Below are positions 1 through 7,640 of a stretch of DNA of 64,000 nucleotides, piece after piece (the stretch's first letter is position 1; each line of letters starts with the position of its first letter). The DNA is from Candidatus Gastranaerophilales bacterium (GTDB taxonomy: Bacteria; Cyanobacteriota; Vampirovibrionia; Gastranaerophilales; Gastranaerophilaceae). The position numbers were made by a program, and so were the translations under genes. The notes beneath the pieces were generated by a model. The model saw only the letters and a program-made list of their open reading frames with translations. It searched no databases and was not told where the DNA came from. The DNA lies in contig CALVBB010000009.1 of NCBI GenBank assembly GCA_944325705.1, positions 1 through 64,000 on the forward strand, read 5' to 3'.

Positions 1-110
1 AAAATGTTCAAAAATCAATCCAGCGGGCTGAGACCCTTATCAGGCCTCTCACTCGACAACACTTAGTTGTCTCGTTCAGCAAGTGCTCTAACCACCTGAG
101 CTAGCAGCAC
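1..110 (-). other. tRNA-like 5' half, possibly interrupted or decayed
   Basis: Read on the minus strand from 110, the sequence opens with a normal tRNA 5' half: a 7-nt acceptor strand (GTGCTGC), then TA and a D arm (GCTC, loop, GAGC). What follows does not fold as a tRNA. It forms nested hairpins, including GACAAC/GTTGTC and GAGGCC/GGTCTC, the latter closing a TGATAAG loop that resembles an Ile(GAU) anticodon loop. No T arm or matching acceptor 3' strand is visible before the window edge. It could be a tRNA with an insertion, a long-variable-arm tRNA cut by the edge, or a decayed tRNA. Confidence 0.3.
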
Positions 111-339
111 CCCCTACGTGTTACCGGAAAAACTCCCGAACAGGATTTCTTCCGCAAGTCTTAATCTATCATGAACATTTTTTAAAATCAAGAACTTTTT
201 TGGCATCAGGTAAAAATTTTGCAATACAAAATTCAAACCACTCTCTGAATTTAAAAATTATTGTTCCGCAGCCGGCATGCGAAACGCATGCTACATTAAA
301 GTTTTGGCGTTGCTTAGAAAAATTTGATTTATCAGGCTA

Positions 340-374
340 TTGACATATAAGCTGTATCAATCTAAATTGGATTT
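340..374 (+). promoter_or_regulatory. pncC promoter, candidate leaderless start
   Basis: TTGACA (340-345), a 17-nt spacer and TAAATT (363-368) lie directly before the pncC ATG at 375. The -10 box ends 6 nt before the ATG, so transcription would begin at or near the start codon. No Shine-Dalgarno sequence is present. Confidence 0.5.
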
Positions 375-854
375 ATGTGCGACAGAAATCTTAAAAAACT
401 TGCAAAAATTCTTAAAGAAAACAAACTGACAATTTCCACCGCGGAATCCTGTACCGGCGGGCTTTTAAGTTCAAGACTTACCGATGTTTCAGGCAGTTCG
501 GATTTTGTTAAACAGAATTTCGTAACTTATGCAAATGAAGCCAAAGAAGAAATTCTGGGTGTTCCATCAGAAGTCCTTGAAAATTACGGGGCTGTCAGCG
601 CACAATGTGCTGAGGCCATGGCTAAAGGTTTGAGAAAACGCACAGGATGCGATATTACCCTATGTACAACCGGAATTGCCGGCCCGACCGGCGGAAGCAA
701 AGATAAACCTGTTGGTCTTATGTTCGTTTCTGCTTTTTATAAAGATAGGATGCTTATTAAAGAAATCCGGCTTTTGCCAAAACTTCCGAGAAAGCTTATG
801 AAATATTTTTTCACGCAAAAAGCTATTGATGCTGCTCTGGAAGTTTTGAAATGA
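375..854 (+). CDS. pncC: Nicotinamide-nucleotide amidohydrolase (CinA C-terminal family)
   Basis: The 159-residue protein is the stand-alone CinA C-terminal domain. Family members deamidate nicotinamide mononucleotide to nicotinate mononucleotide in the cytoplasm, recycling the pyridine nucleotide released by NAD-dependent DNA ligase. The family motifs are clear: STAESCTGGLL near residues 21-31 with the catalytic Ser/Cys-rich turn, YANEAKEEILGV in the middle, and TTGIAGPTGGS near 98-108. The length is typical of the single-domain form; the N-terminal MoCF-like half of full CinA is absent. The gene converges on the next one, whose stop codon abuts this one. The start has no Shine-Dalgarno and fits a leaderless mRNA. 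Confidence 0.9.
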   Translation: MCDRNLKKLAKILKENKLTISTAESCTGGLLSSRLTDVSGSSDFVKQNFVTYANEAKEEILGVPSEVLENYGAVSAQCAEAMAKGLRKRTGCDITLCTTGIAGPTGGSKDKPVGLMFVSAFYKDRMLIKEIRLLPKLPRKLMKYFFTQKAIDAALEVLK

Positions 855-1760
855 TTATCTGGCAACAATCTGTGCAAGAATATCAGGGCAGCGATTTATC
901 AATAAGTATGCAAAATCTCTGGCATCTATTTGGGTAATAACAATTGAAAGCAGGTCATTCGGGAGTTCTTTAAGCATTTTGATTTTTTCGTCCGGTTCAA
1001 TTACATCCATTGCTTTAACAACTTCCGGCTGATGCTTATATTTGTTAATCATTTTTGTGTACGCATGTGCGTCAAATTGCTGGTAAAGGTCATTATCGTG
1101 TTTTGTAAGCCCTAGTGTAACCTCTTTTTTGGCAATTGACTGCATTGAAAGTACAGCATTTTTGAAATCTAGCGGATTTAAATCATCAAGCTGATCAATC
1201 ATTGCCATCTGATTAGTATCCTGAACCGGTTTCCCGGTAACATTTTCAAGCATCTGCATAATGTATGCCGGCTGGATACCTTTAAGCTGCTCAAGGATTT
1301 TATTCTTATCCACATCTGTACCGGTTAACAGCTTATTTAACTGTTCTTCAGGAAGATATTCAATTATTTCTTCTTCTGAAAACATTTCCATAACTGTATT
1401 AACAAGTTGTTCTGCAGGGATTGATTCCAGCATTTTTAAAAGTTTATCCTGCGTAAAGTATTTTAACCCTTCTGTGAGGTCGCTTTCTTCCATTTCAGGA
1501 AGGAACATTGCAAGTTGATCCGAGGTCATTTCACTGAGAATTTCCAGTTTGTTATTTGGGTCTGCAAGTTTAAAGATTTTTACGAGTTTTTCAACATTAG
1601 TAAACAGTTCTGTGGCAAATTCGACAGCCTGAGTGTTGCCGGCTTCGGCCTCGGCTTCCACAATATCTTCAACACTCATGGTGCCGTATTGAATCATCCG
1701 GCTTTCGGGAATGTTCAACCGCTCCATTAAGGTTATCATATCTGTGTCAATAATAATCAT
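855..1760 (-). CDS. Helical-repeat protein, MgtE-N/FliG-like, unknown function
   Basis: This 301-residue acidic, largely alpha-helical protein has no signal peptide or membrane segment. Short repeats such as LPEEQLNKLL, IPAEQLVNTVM and LPNDLLSIV recur about every 25-35 residues. They resemble the right-handed superhelix of the MgtE N domain and FliG, where they act as a scaffold or ion-sensing surface. Neither a CBS pair nor a membrane domain follows, so it is not an MgtE transporter. The start at 1760 is supported by GAGAGG upstream. It converges on pncC and is divergent from dnaB. I do not recognise a specific family. Confidence 0.6.
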   Translation of the reverse strand: MIIIDTDMITLMERLNIPESRMIQYGTMSVEDIVEAEAEAGNTQAVEFATELFTNVEKLVKIFKLADPNNKLEILSEMTSDQLAMFLPEMEESDLTEGLKYFTQDKLLKMLESIPAEQLVNTVMEMFSEEEIIEYLPEEQLNKLLTGTDVDKNKILEQLKGIQPAYIMQMLENVTGKPVQDTNQMAMIDQLDDLNPLDFKNAVLSMQSIAKKEVTLGLTKHDNDLYQQFDAHAYTKMINKYKHQPEVVKAMDVIEPDEKIKMLKELPNDLLSIVITQIDARDFAYLLINRCPDILAQIVAR

Positions 1761-1914
1761 GCGATTTTGCCTCTCTTTATATAATAACGGTTATTCTAAG
1801 AGAAAAATTCAATAATTTTAATATTTGTAACGTTTGTTAATAATTATTTTGTAACATGATATTTTTTTTCATTTCAAATTGTTCTATCATGAGTTTTAAG
1901 TTGAGGAGGAAGTC

Positions 1915-3297
1915 ATGCCGCAGGTTAAGGAAAAAAAGAATAATCAGGATATGAATTTAATGCCCCAGAATATAGATGCAGAAGAAGCGGTTCTCGGAGC
2001 AATTCTTGTAAACCCGCGCGTTATAACAAAGGTTGTTGAAACGCTCAGACCGGAAAGTTTTTACAAACCGGCTCACAGGTATATTTATGAGGCAATGCTT
2101 CAGCTTTTTAACCAGAATGAAAAAATTGATATAATTACTGTTTCAGAAGTCCTAAACTACAATTCAAAACTGGATTCGGTTGGCGGCAGAGCATTTATTA
2201 ATGACCTGAGTTACAACGCGATTACAACATCCAATATTGAATATTACGCTAAAATCATACAGGAGAAAGCCATTAAAAGAGCGCTGATTAATGCTGGTTC
2301 TGAAATAGTATCTTTCGGATACGATATGAATCCGATTGATACCTCTCTTGACAATGCAGAGAAACTTATTTTTGATATTGCTTCAAGAAAATCTACAACA
2401 GAACTTGTCCATGTCAAAGATCTAGTTTTAAACACTTACGAAAATATTGAATACCGTTACAATCATCAGGATGAACTGCTTGGAACGCCGACAGGATTTT
2501 TTGATCTGGACGCGTGTTTGAACGGGCTTCAGAAATCAGACTTGATAATTCTTGCTGCACGTCCTGCGATGGGAAAAACTGCTTTTGCACTGAATATTGC
2601 GCAGAACGTTGCCATAAGAGCAAAAACCCCGGTTGCGATATTCTCGCTTGAAATGTCAAAGCAGCAGCTTGTTCAGCGTATGCTTTGTTCAGAGGCGGAG
2701 ATTGATTCTCAAAGGATGAAAACCGGCAAAATGCAGAGCAAGGACTGGGAAAAACTTGCGGATGCCATGAATTCTTTTGCCCAGGCGCCTATTTATATTG
2801 ATGATACAAGCGGGTGTACTATTACGGACATAAGGGCAAAGTGCAGAAGATTAAAGATGGAAGAAAAAAATCTCGGACTTGTTTTGATTGACTATCTTCA
2901 GTTGATGGAAGGAACGGGTAGAGAGGACAGAATGCAGCAGATTTCTGCGATTTCCAGAGGCTTGAAGATACTTGCAAAAGAGCTGGATGTCCCGGTAATA
3001 GCATTGTCGCAGCTTTCGCGTGCGGTTGAGAGCAGAACGGATAAAAGGCCTATGCTTTCGGACTTGAGGGAATCCGGTTCAATCGAGCAGGACGCTGATA
3101 TTGTAATATTTATTTACCGCGACGAGTATTACAGAAAGGTTGAAGGCGAGGAAGATGAAGCTATCAAGGCTGCTAACAAGGGCGAGGCGGAAATTATTGT
3201 TGCCAAGCACAGAAACGGCGGGCTTGATAATATCAAACTGTTATTTCAGGGGAATATTACAAAATTCAAGAATCCGATTAAGACAGATGCGTTTTAG
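1915..3297 (+). CDS. dnaB: Replicative DNA helicase DnaB
   Basis: This 460-residue protein is the hexameric 5'-3' helicase that unwinds DNA at the replication fork and binds primase. The N-terminal helical domain (about 15-120, beginning PQNIDAEEAVLGAIL) is followed by a linker and a RecA-like ATPase. The Walker A motif ARPAMGKT lies at about 215-222, Walker B is within GLVLIDYLQLM, and SDLRESGSIEQDAD with the arginine-finger region follows. Length is normal and no intein interrupts it. A strong AGGAGG lies 6 nt before the ATG at 1915. It is monocistronic and flanked by a mosaic repeat. Confidence 0.97.
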   Translation: MPQVKEKKNNQDMNLMPQNIDAEEAVLGAILVNPRVITKVVETLRPESFYKPAHRYIYEAMLQLFNQNEKIDIITVSEVLNYNSKLDSVGGRAFINDLSYNAITTSNIEYYAKIIQEKAIKRALINAGSEIVSFGYDMNPIDTSLDNAEKLIFDIASRKSTTELVHVKDLVLNTYENIEYRYNHQDELLGTPTGFFDLDACLNGLQKSDLIILAARPAMGKTAFALNIAQNVAIRAKTPVAIFSLEMSKQQLVQRMLCSEAEIDSQRMKTGKMQSKDWEKLADAMNSFAQAPIYIDDTSGCTITDIRAKCRRLKMEEKNLGLVLIDYLQLMEGTGREDRMQQISAISRGLKILAKELDVPVIALSQLSRAVESRTDKRPMLSDLRESGSIEQDADIVIFIYRDEYYRKVEGEEDEAIKAANKGEAEIIVAKHRNGGLDNIKLLFQGNITKFKNPIKTDAF

Positions 3298-3443
3298 GGA
3301 AAGGCGATAAGACGTTAAGTGCGTCAATAAAGTGAAGGGTGAAGAGTTCAACTAATGCCCTTTCCCATCTCTTTGGTACCCTCACCCGCAGGGGGAGGGG
3401 TATTGTTACACCCCAGCGTCTTTTGCTTGCCCGCGTCACAGGG
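3298..3443. repeat. Intergenic mosaic repeat fragment A
   Basis: Right after dnaB lies GCGATAAGACGTTAAGTGCG followed by a run of GTGAAGGGTGAAG. Closely similar strings occur near 49728-49780 and, inverted, near 12150-12180. No gene is visible. It belongs to the same dispersed family as the larger copies near 11.8, 49.8 and 50.8 kb but lacks their 71-bp core. Confidence 0.5.
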
Positions 3444-3491
3444 CGTAAATCAAGAAAGCAGCCGGCATGCCGGCTGCTTTCTTGATTTACG
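3444..3491. terminator. Perfect 48-nt palindrome, probable hairpin terminator
   Basis: The 24-nt arms are exact complements with no loop, centred at 3467/3468 on GGCATGCC. No long T tract follows in either direction, so it is either a weak bidirectional terminator between dnaB and the minus-strand peptide gene or a cruciform-type element. A related GCCGGCATGC string with a small hairpin occurs near 270-292. Confidence 0.5.
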
Positions 3492-3512
3492 GATAACGAA
3501 ATACTAAGGCGA

Positions 3513-3599
3513 TTAAGTGGTACCGCCTCCACCTTCCTTTTGATTTCCGGTATCTGTACTGCCGCTACCAGTCGGTGCTGGATCTTTTTTAGTTGACAT
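3513..3599 (-). CDS. Small Gly/Thr-rich peptide (28 aa)
   Basis: A 28-codon frame opens with MSTKKDPAPTGSGSTDTG and ends in a run of glycines and threonines. GGAG lies about 10 nt before the ATG at 3599, a plausible ribosome binding site. It has no hydrophobic segment and no similarity I recognise. It lies divergent from the Xre regulator at 3871, with a perfect 16-bp inverted repeat between them. That is the layout expected of a peptide or small-protein gene controlled by its neighbour, but a signalling role is only a guess. Confidence 0.45.
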   Translation of the reverse strand: MSTKKDPAPTGSGSTDTGNQKEGGGGTT

Positions 3600-3697
3600 A
3601 ACCTTTTTCTCCTATTCTTAAAAGTATCAATCGACCTGATAAGTAATCTAAAATATTGTATTTTTTTGATTACCTACCTTTTAATGTTTGTGCTAGC

Positions 3698-3740
3698 ATA
3701 TTAAAGATAATATGTCAACCATTTATATTATCTTTAATAT
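3698..3740. promoter_or_regulatory. 16-bp perfect inverted repeat, candidate operator
   Basis: ATATTAAAGATAATAT (3698-3713) and its exact reverse complement (3725-3740) are separated by 11 nt. The repeat sits between the divergent small peptide gene and the Xre regulator. That placement suggests an autoregulatory operator, although AT-rich palindromes can also arise as hairpins in transcripts. Confidence 0.5.
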
Positions 3741-3870
3741 TGTTTTATTAATAACTTATACAATCTAAAATGTATGAAAACAGCAGAAATAAAAAACTGC
3801 TTTTTTATATAAAATGCCGGAAACTTAACGCCGGTACAGAATTGGAGCACCGCATCATAGGAGATAAGTT

Positions 3871-4188
3871 ATGGCAGATATTAAAATTTTGTTCGGAAAG
3901 AGAGTGAAAAAATTTAGACAAAGGGCTAAACTTTCTCAGGAAGAACTCGCCGAAAAAATCGGTATTGCCGTAACTAATATGGGTAAAATTGAACGCGGTG
4001 AAAGCTTTGTGACCGCAAACACGCTCGAAAAGCTTGCGTATGTTCTCGGTGTCGAGGTTAAGGAGCTTTTTGATTTTGAAGCTTACAAGTCCATTGACGA
4101 TATGCGCAGAGAATTGAGGCTCGATATGCAGAACGAAGCTAATATTTATTTGATTTACAAGCTTTACAAAACATTTGTCAATGAGTAA
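3871..4188 (+). CDS. Xre-family HTH transcriptional regulator
   Basis: A 105-residue protein with a Cro/C1-type helix-turn-helix at about residues 6-65: FGKRVKKFRQRAKLSQEELA, then IGIAVTNMGKIERGE and LEKLAYVLGVEVKELFDF. The 40-residue C-terminal helical tail (about 68-105) has no catalytic motif and could mediate dimerisation or ligand sensing. The start at 3871 is set by AGGAGATAAGTT. It is divergent from a 28-residue peptide gene across a perfect inverted repeat and is probably autoregulated. Unlike the two Xre paralogues at 16188 and 61730, it has a normal ribosome binding site. Confidence 0.85.
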   Translation: MADIKILFGKRVKKFRQRAKLSQEELAEKIGIAVTNMGKIERGESFVTANTLEKLAYVLGVEVKELFDFEAYKSIDDMRRELRLDMQNEANIYLIYKLYKTFVNE

Positions 4189-4273
4189 GCTTTTTTCATG
4201 GTAAAATTTTTTGTGAAAATAAGACCTGCTCCGTTCAAGCGGAAGCAGAACCGGATTAGACAGGGAGAGTAAT

Positions 4274-5968
4274 ATGACATTTGATAAAATTACGGACTTT
4301 GTGAAAAAGCATACGGAGCTTTTTACAATTCTCGGATTGTGTGTGCTTTTTTATTTTATATTTTTCTATAACATAGGAAATTACGCGCTGATGGATGTTG
4401 ATGAAACACGTTATGTTTCAATGGCGCGTGATATGTACAATACAAAGGACTTTATGACACTCTATCTGAATGGCGAATACTTTTTTGAAAAGCCGCCGCT
4501 CTATTTCTGGGTTGAGTGTTTTTCTTTTGCATTATTTAATAAGGTTAACGAATTTACGGCAAGGTTTCCGGTTGCTTTATGCGGAATGCTGACGGCTTTC
4601 CTTGTGTATTTTGCCGGCAGAAAGCAGGTGTCAAGAGAATACGGTGTTGTTGCATCTTTAATCCTTGCAACATGTTTTGAATATGTTATTCTGGCAAAGT
4701 TTGCAATACTTGACATTGTTGTAGCGGCCTGCGTTGGTTTTTCCATAATGTTAGGGTTCAAGACATTTTTCTGTGCGGAAGAAAACAAAAAATTCTTTTG
4801 GTGGCTGTTTTATATTTTCTCCGGTCTTGCTGTTATGGCAAAGGGGCTTCCTGGATTTATTGCACCTTTCGGAACGATGTTTATTGCATGCCTTCTCACC
4901 GGAAAGGTTAAAGAAGGATTTAAGCCGCAGTATTTCGGCATAGGAATAATTCTTTTTATGCTGATTGTGCTTCCGTGGCATATTGTTATGCTGAAGATTC
5001 ACGATCCTGTGTTTTATGAAGAATATATTATTAAACATCATCTTGAAAGGTTCTTAAGTTCTAACGAAATAGACAGGGCGCAGCCGTTCTGGTTTTATCC
5101 GGTTACACTTTTCTGGGGAATGATCCCGTGGATTTTTTCTGTGATTGCGCTTATTATCGCGAAGCTGAAAGACTTTGACTACAGAAAGCTTTTGAAGCTG
5201 AAAAATTTTAATGAGATTAACGTAAATGTTAACTTTGACAAATTCACAAACCCGCAGAAATTCCTGTTCCTCAACTGGGTGGCATTTATATTTATATTCC
5301 TGTTTTTCTCAGCGTCAAAGACAAAACTTATCACCTATATTCTGCCTGCGTACATTTTTGCGGCAGCTATTACAGGATTCTGCTGGTATAACTATATTAT
5401 AAAAGGCGAAAGAAAGAGAGCGATTAACCTTTCTGTATATTTCTGGGGCGGATTCTGCATACTTGCCGGTATTGCGGCAATGTTTACGCAATACTATCTT
5501 CCTGCGCAGCTTTATCAGGATATTCTTCCGGCAAAATGGGTCTGCATAGGAATTGTTTTGTTCTCGGGAATTTCAAGCATTTTATGCGCTCTCAAAGACA
5601 ACCGCCGCGGGGTATTTTTTACTTACGTAATTTTTACCCTCCTAGTGTCTGCATTTTGTACAAAACTGTTTTTTGAAATCGATTACAAATTCGGTCAGGA
5701 CGACCTGATGGAGTTTGCAAAATTCGCGCGGCAAAAAGGCACCGAGCTTGTTTCTTTCGGCGATACAAGAAGATATTCGCTGCTCTATTATTCAGGCTAT
5801 CATATTGACTACATTGAGCAGACTACAACCGATAACCTTGAAGAAGAACTTGAAAAAAGAGATTCCTATATCTCAATCAGAAAAAAATATCTTGACGAAT
5901 ACGCAAAAGGACTGGATTATGATATAGTAATCGACGGCCGCAAGTATGTTTTAATTAAGAGTAAGTAA
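4274..5968 (+). CDS. ArnT/PMT-like membrane glycosyltransferase (GT-C fold)
   Basis: This 564-residue polytopic membrane protein resembles the ArnT/PMT_2 family, which moves a sugar from an undecaprenyl- or dolichyl-phosphate carrier onto lipid A or protein at the outer face of the inner membrane. The first periplasmic loop carries the acidic catalytic signature DVDETRYVSMARDM (about 41-54), followed by EKPPLYFW, as in ArnT. About a dozen hydrophobic segments follow and a short soluble C-terminus ends the protein. GGGAGAGTAAT precedes the ATG. The stop overlaps the next start (TAATG), so the two genes are co-translated. The acceptor cannot be inferred. Confidence 0.85.
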   Translation: MTFDKITDFVKKHTELFTILGLCVLFYFIFFYNIGNYALMDVDETRYVSMARDMYNTKDFMTLYLNGEYFFEKPPLYFWVECFSFALFNKVNEFTARFPVALCGMLTAFLVYFAGRKQVSREYGVVASLILATCFEYVILAKFAILDIVVAACVGFSIMLGFKTFFCAEENKKFFWWLFYIFSGLAVMAKGLPGFIAPFGTMFIACLLTGKVKEGFKPQYFGIGIILFMLIVLPWHIVMLKIHDPVFYEEYIIKHHLERFLSSNEIDRAQPFWFYPVTLFWGMIPWIFSVIALIIAKLKDFDYRKLLKLKNFNEINVNVNFDKFTNPQKFLFLNWVAFIFIFLFFSASKTKLITYILPAYIFAAAITGFCWYNYIIKGERKRAINLSVYFWGGFCILAGIAAMFTQYYLPAQLYQDILPAKWVCIGIVLFSGISSILCALKDNRRGVFFTYVIFTLLVSAFCTKLFFEIDYKFGQDDLMEFAKFARQKGTELVSFGDTRRYSLLYYSGYHIDYIEQTTTDNLEEELEKRDSYISIRKKYLDEYAKGLDYDIVIDGRKYVLIKSK

Positions 5969-6576
5969 TGCTTAAACGATACGAAGAATTTCTGAAAGAA
6001 GTTGACAGGGAAATCTCAGAATATTTTAAAGCGCAGCAGCAATATATCAAATGCCGTAAAGGCTGCACAGACTGCTGCATGACAGGAGAATACCCTTTTT
6101 CCCGTCTTGAAGCAGAGTATCTTATGCAGGGTTTCCAGACTCTGTCAAAGGAAGAACGCGATGGGGTGCGGCAAAATATAAAACTGGTTAAACTCCAAAA
6201 AGCCGATTTTATTAAGCATAGCAACACTGCAAATAACTCGCCGGCAGCCGGACAGAAACTTAATATTCAAACAGAGAGCCGGTTTGAATACAGATGTCCG
6301 TTTTTAATAAATAACCTGTGTGTGCTTTATTCCCGCCGCGGGCTGGTATGCCGCATGTTCGGGCTTGCGTATCTTGATGAGAACAGGATTGTCCTTCCCG
6401 AGTGTGCAAATTCAGGGCTAAATTACAGCGGAGTTTTTGACAGTGCCTCAGGCATGGTTAACCTTGAAAATCCTATTCAAAAAAAGTTAACTATAGACAC
6501 ATGGCTACACAGCCCGCTTGCTGAAAAATATGCTCTCGAAGCAGGCGAAATAAGACCTTTGATTGACTGGTTTTAG
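5968..6576 (+). CDS. YkgJ-family cysteine-cluster protein
   Basis: A 202-residue cytoplasmic protein with the YkgJ/UPF0153 arrangement: a CRKGCTDCCM cluster (about 31-40) followed by CPFL, LCVLYSRRGLVCR and a later ECANSG cysteine. The family is thought to bind zinc or iron, but its biochemical role is unproven. The start overlaps the stop of the glycosyltransferase by 1 nt, which suggests coupling in one operon. The protein is longer than minimal family members because of an insert of about 40 residues between the first and second cysteine groups. Confidence 0.8.
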   Translation: MLKRYEEFLKEVDREISEYFKAQQQYIKCRKGCTDCCMTGEYPFSRLEAEYLMQGFQTLSKEERDGVRQNIKLVKLQKADFIKHSNTANNSPAAGQKLNIQTESRFEYRCPFLINNLCVLYSRRGLVCRMFGLAYLDENRIVLPECANSGLNYSGVFDSASGMVNLENPIQKKLTIDTWLHSPLAEKYALEAGEIRPLIDWF

Positions 6577-6709
6577 TGTATATCTTTTTAATATAAAAAT
6601 ATTCACTTTTTTATATGTTTGTTGTAAATTATACATGCAGACATTACCCCATAGACCATAAATTTTAATTTATGGGAAATTTTTACCCCGTTTAGGAGAG
6701 AGTTATAAT

Positions 6710-7591
6710 TTGAAAAAAAGAATTATATTACTGTTAATATCATTTATATATCTGTCATTACCTGTATTACCATCAGAAACTAACGAAAAGATAGCACAGC
6801 TTAATACCGGTACATCAGAAGTGTATTTCAGAAGCGGGCTTTCCAAGGCGCGTATTAAGGATTATGTCGGAGCTATCGCGGATTTTTCAAAATCCATTGA
6901 GCAGGATAACGGTCTGGTAAGCGCTTTCTGGGCGCGCGGGCTTGCAAAAACCCAGATAGGCGACTTTGCCGGTGCCATAGATGATTTCAGCAGTGTTCTT
7001 TCGGCAAGTCCTTCCGCTGAAAACGCTTATTATATGCGCGGGCTTGCAAGAAAAGAGTTAAAAGATTACGAAAATGCCATAGAGGATTTTAACAAAGAAC
7101 TTATGTACAACCCGCAGAACGAAAACGCTTACCTGAACCGCGGCATGTGCAAAAAAGACCTCGGATTTTACGAGGACGCCGTGAATGATTTTAATATAGT
7201 TCTTAAAATTAATCCGAATAATGTGGATGCTTACTACAACAGGGCCGGTGCAAGGTGGCCTCTGGAAGATTTGCAGGGGGCGGAGGACGATTACACCTCT
7301 GTGATTAATTTTAACAGGCGATATGCAAACGCTTACTACAACCGCGGATGTGTGAGGTATAATCTCAGCAACTATAAAGGTGCTGTTGAGGATTTCTCGG
7401 TTGCAATTGACCTGAATAACGAAGATATGGAATCCTATTTCCTGCGCGGGTTGTCAAGGCTTTTTACCGAAGAATTTGACAAATCCATTCAGGATCTGGA
7501 ATACGCAAGAAAGCTTTCGCTCGCAAGAGAAAATTACAAAATGTATGAAGGCATAATGGACTTTATTAAGATAGTTAAGGAAGCACAATGA
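6710..7591 (+). CDS. Secreted TPR-repeat protein
   Basis: This 293-residue protein begins with a signal peptide (two lysines, then a hydrophobic core ending near LPVLPS, about residue 22). Six or seven tetratricopeptide repeats fill the rest; each has the A-Y-x-x-R-G pattern at 34-residue spacing (for example AYYMRGLARKELKDYENAI and AYYNRGCVRYNLSNYKGAV). Such solenoids bind partner proteins, here presumably in the periplasm. Translation appears to start at a TTG (6710-6712), 8-9 nt after AGGAGAG. A strong terminator follows and the downstream gene is convergent. Confidence 0.8.
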   Translation: MKKRIILLLISFIYLSLPVLPSETNEKIAQLNTGTSEVYFRSGLSKARIKDYVGAIADFSKSIEQDNGLVSAFWARGLAKTQIGDFAGAIDDFSSVLSASPSAENAYYMRGLARKELKDYENAIEDFNKELMYNPQNENAYLNRGMCKKDLGFYEDAVNDFNIVLKINPNNVDAYYNRAGARWPLEDLQGAEDDYTSVINFNRRYANAYYNRGCVRYNLSNYKGAVEDFSVAIDLNNEDMESYFLRGLSRLFTEEFDKSIQDLEYARKLSLARENYKMYEGIMDFIKIVKEAQ

Positions 7592-7601
7592 AAAAGAGGA
7601 G

Positions 7602-7630
7602 AGCAGGAGTAACAGCTCCTGCTTTTTTTT
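7602..7630 (+). terminator. Rho-independent terminator of the TPR gene
   Basis: AGCAGGAG (7602-7609) pairs with CTCCTGCT (7616-7623) and a run of eight T follows. It sits between the TPR gene and the convergent transporter. Confidence 0.85.
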
Positions 7631-7640
7631 ACGCCCCTTC

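Noticed and set aside
1-110. Group I intron in a tRNA
   Set aside because: The idea would explain the interrupted tRNA, but no intron core (P, Q, R, S elements) can be seen and the window ends too early to test it.
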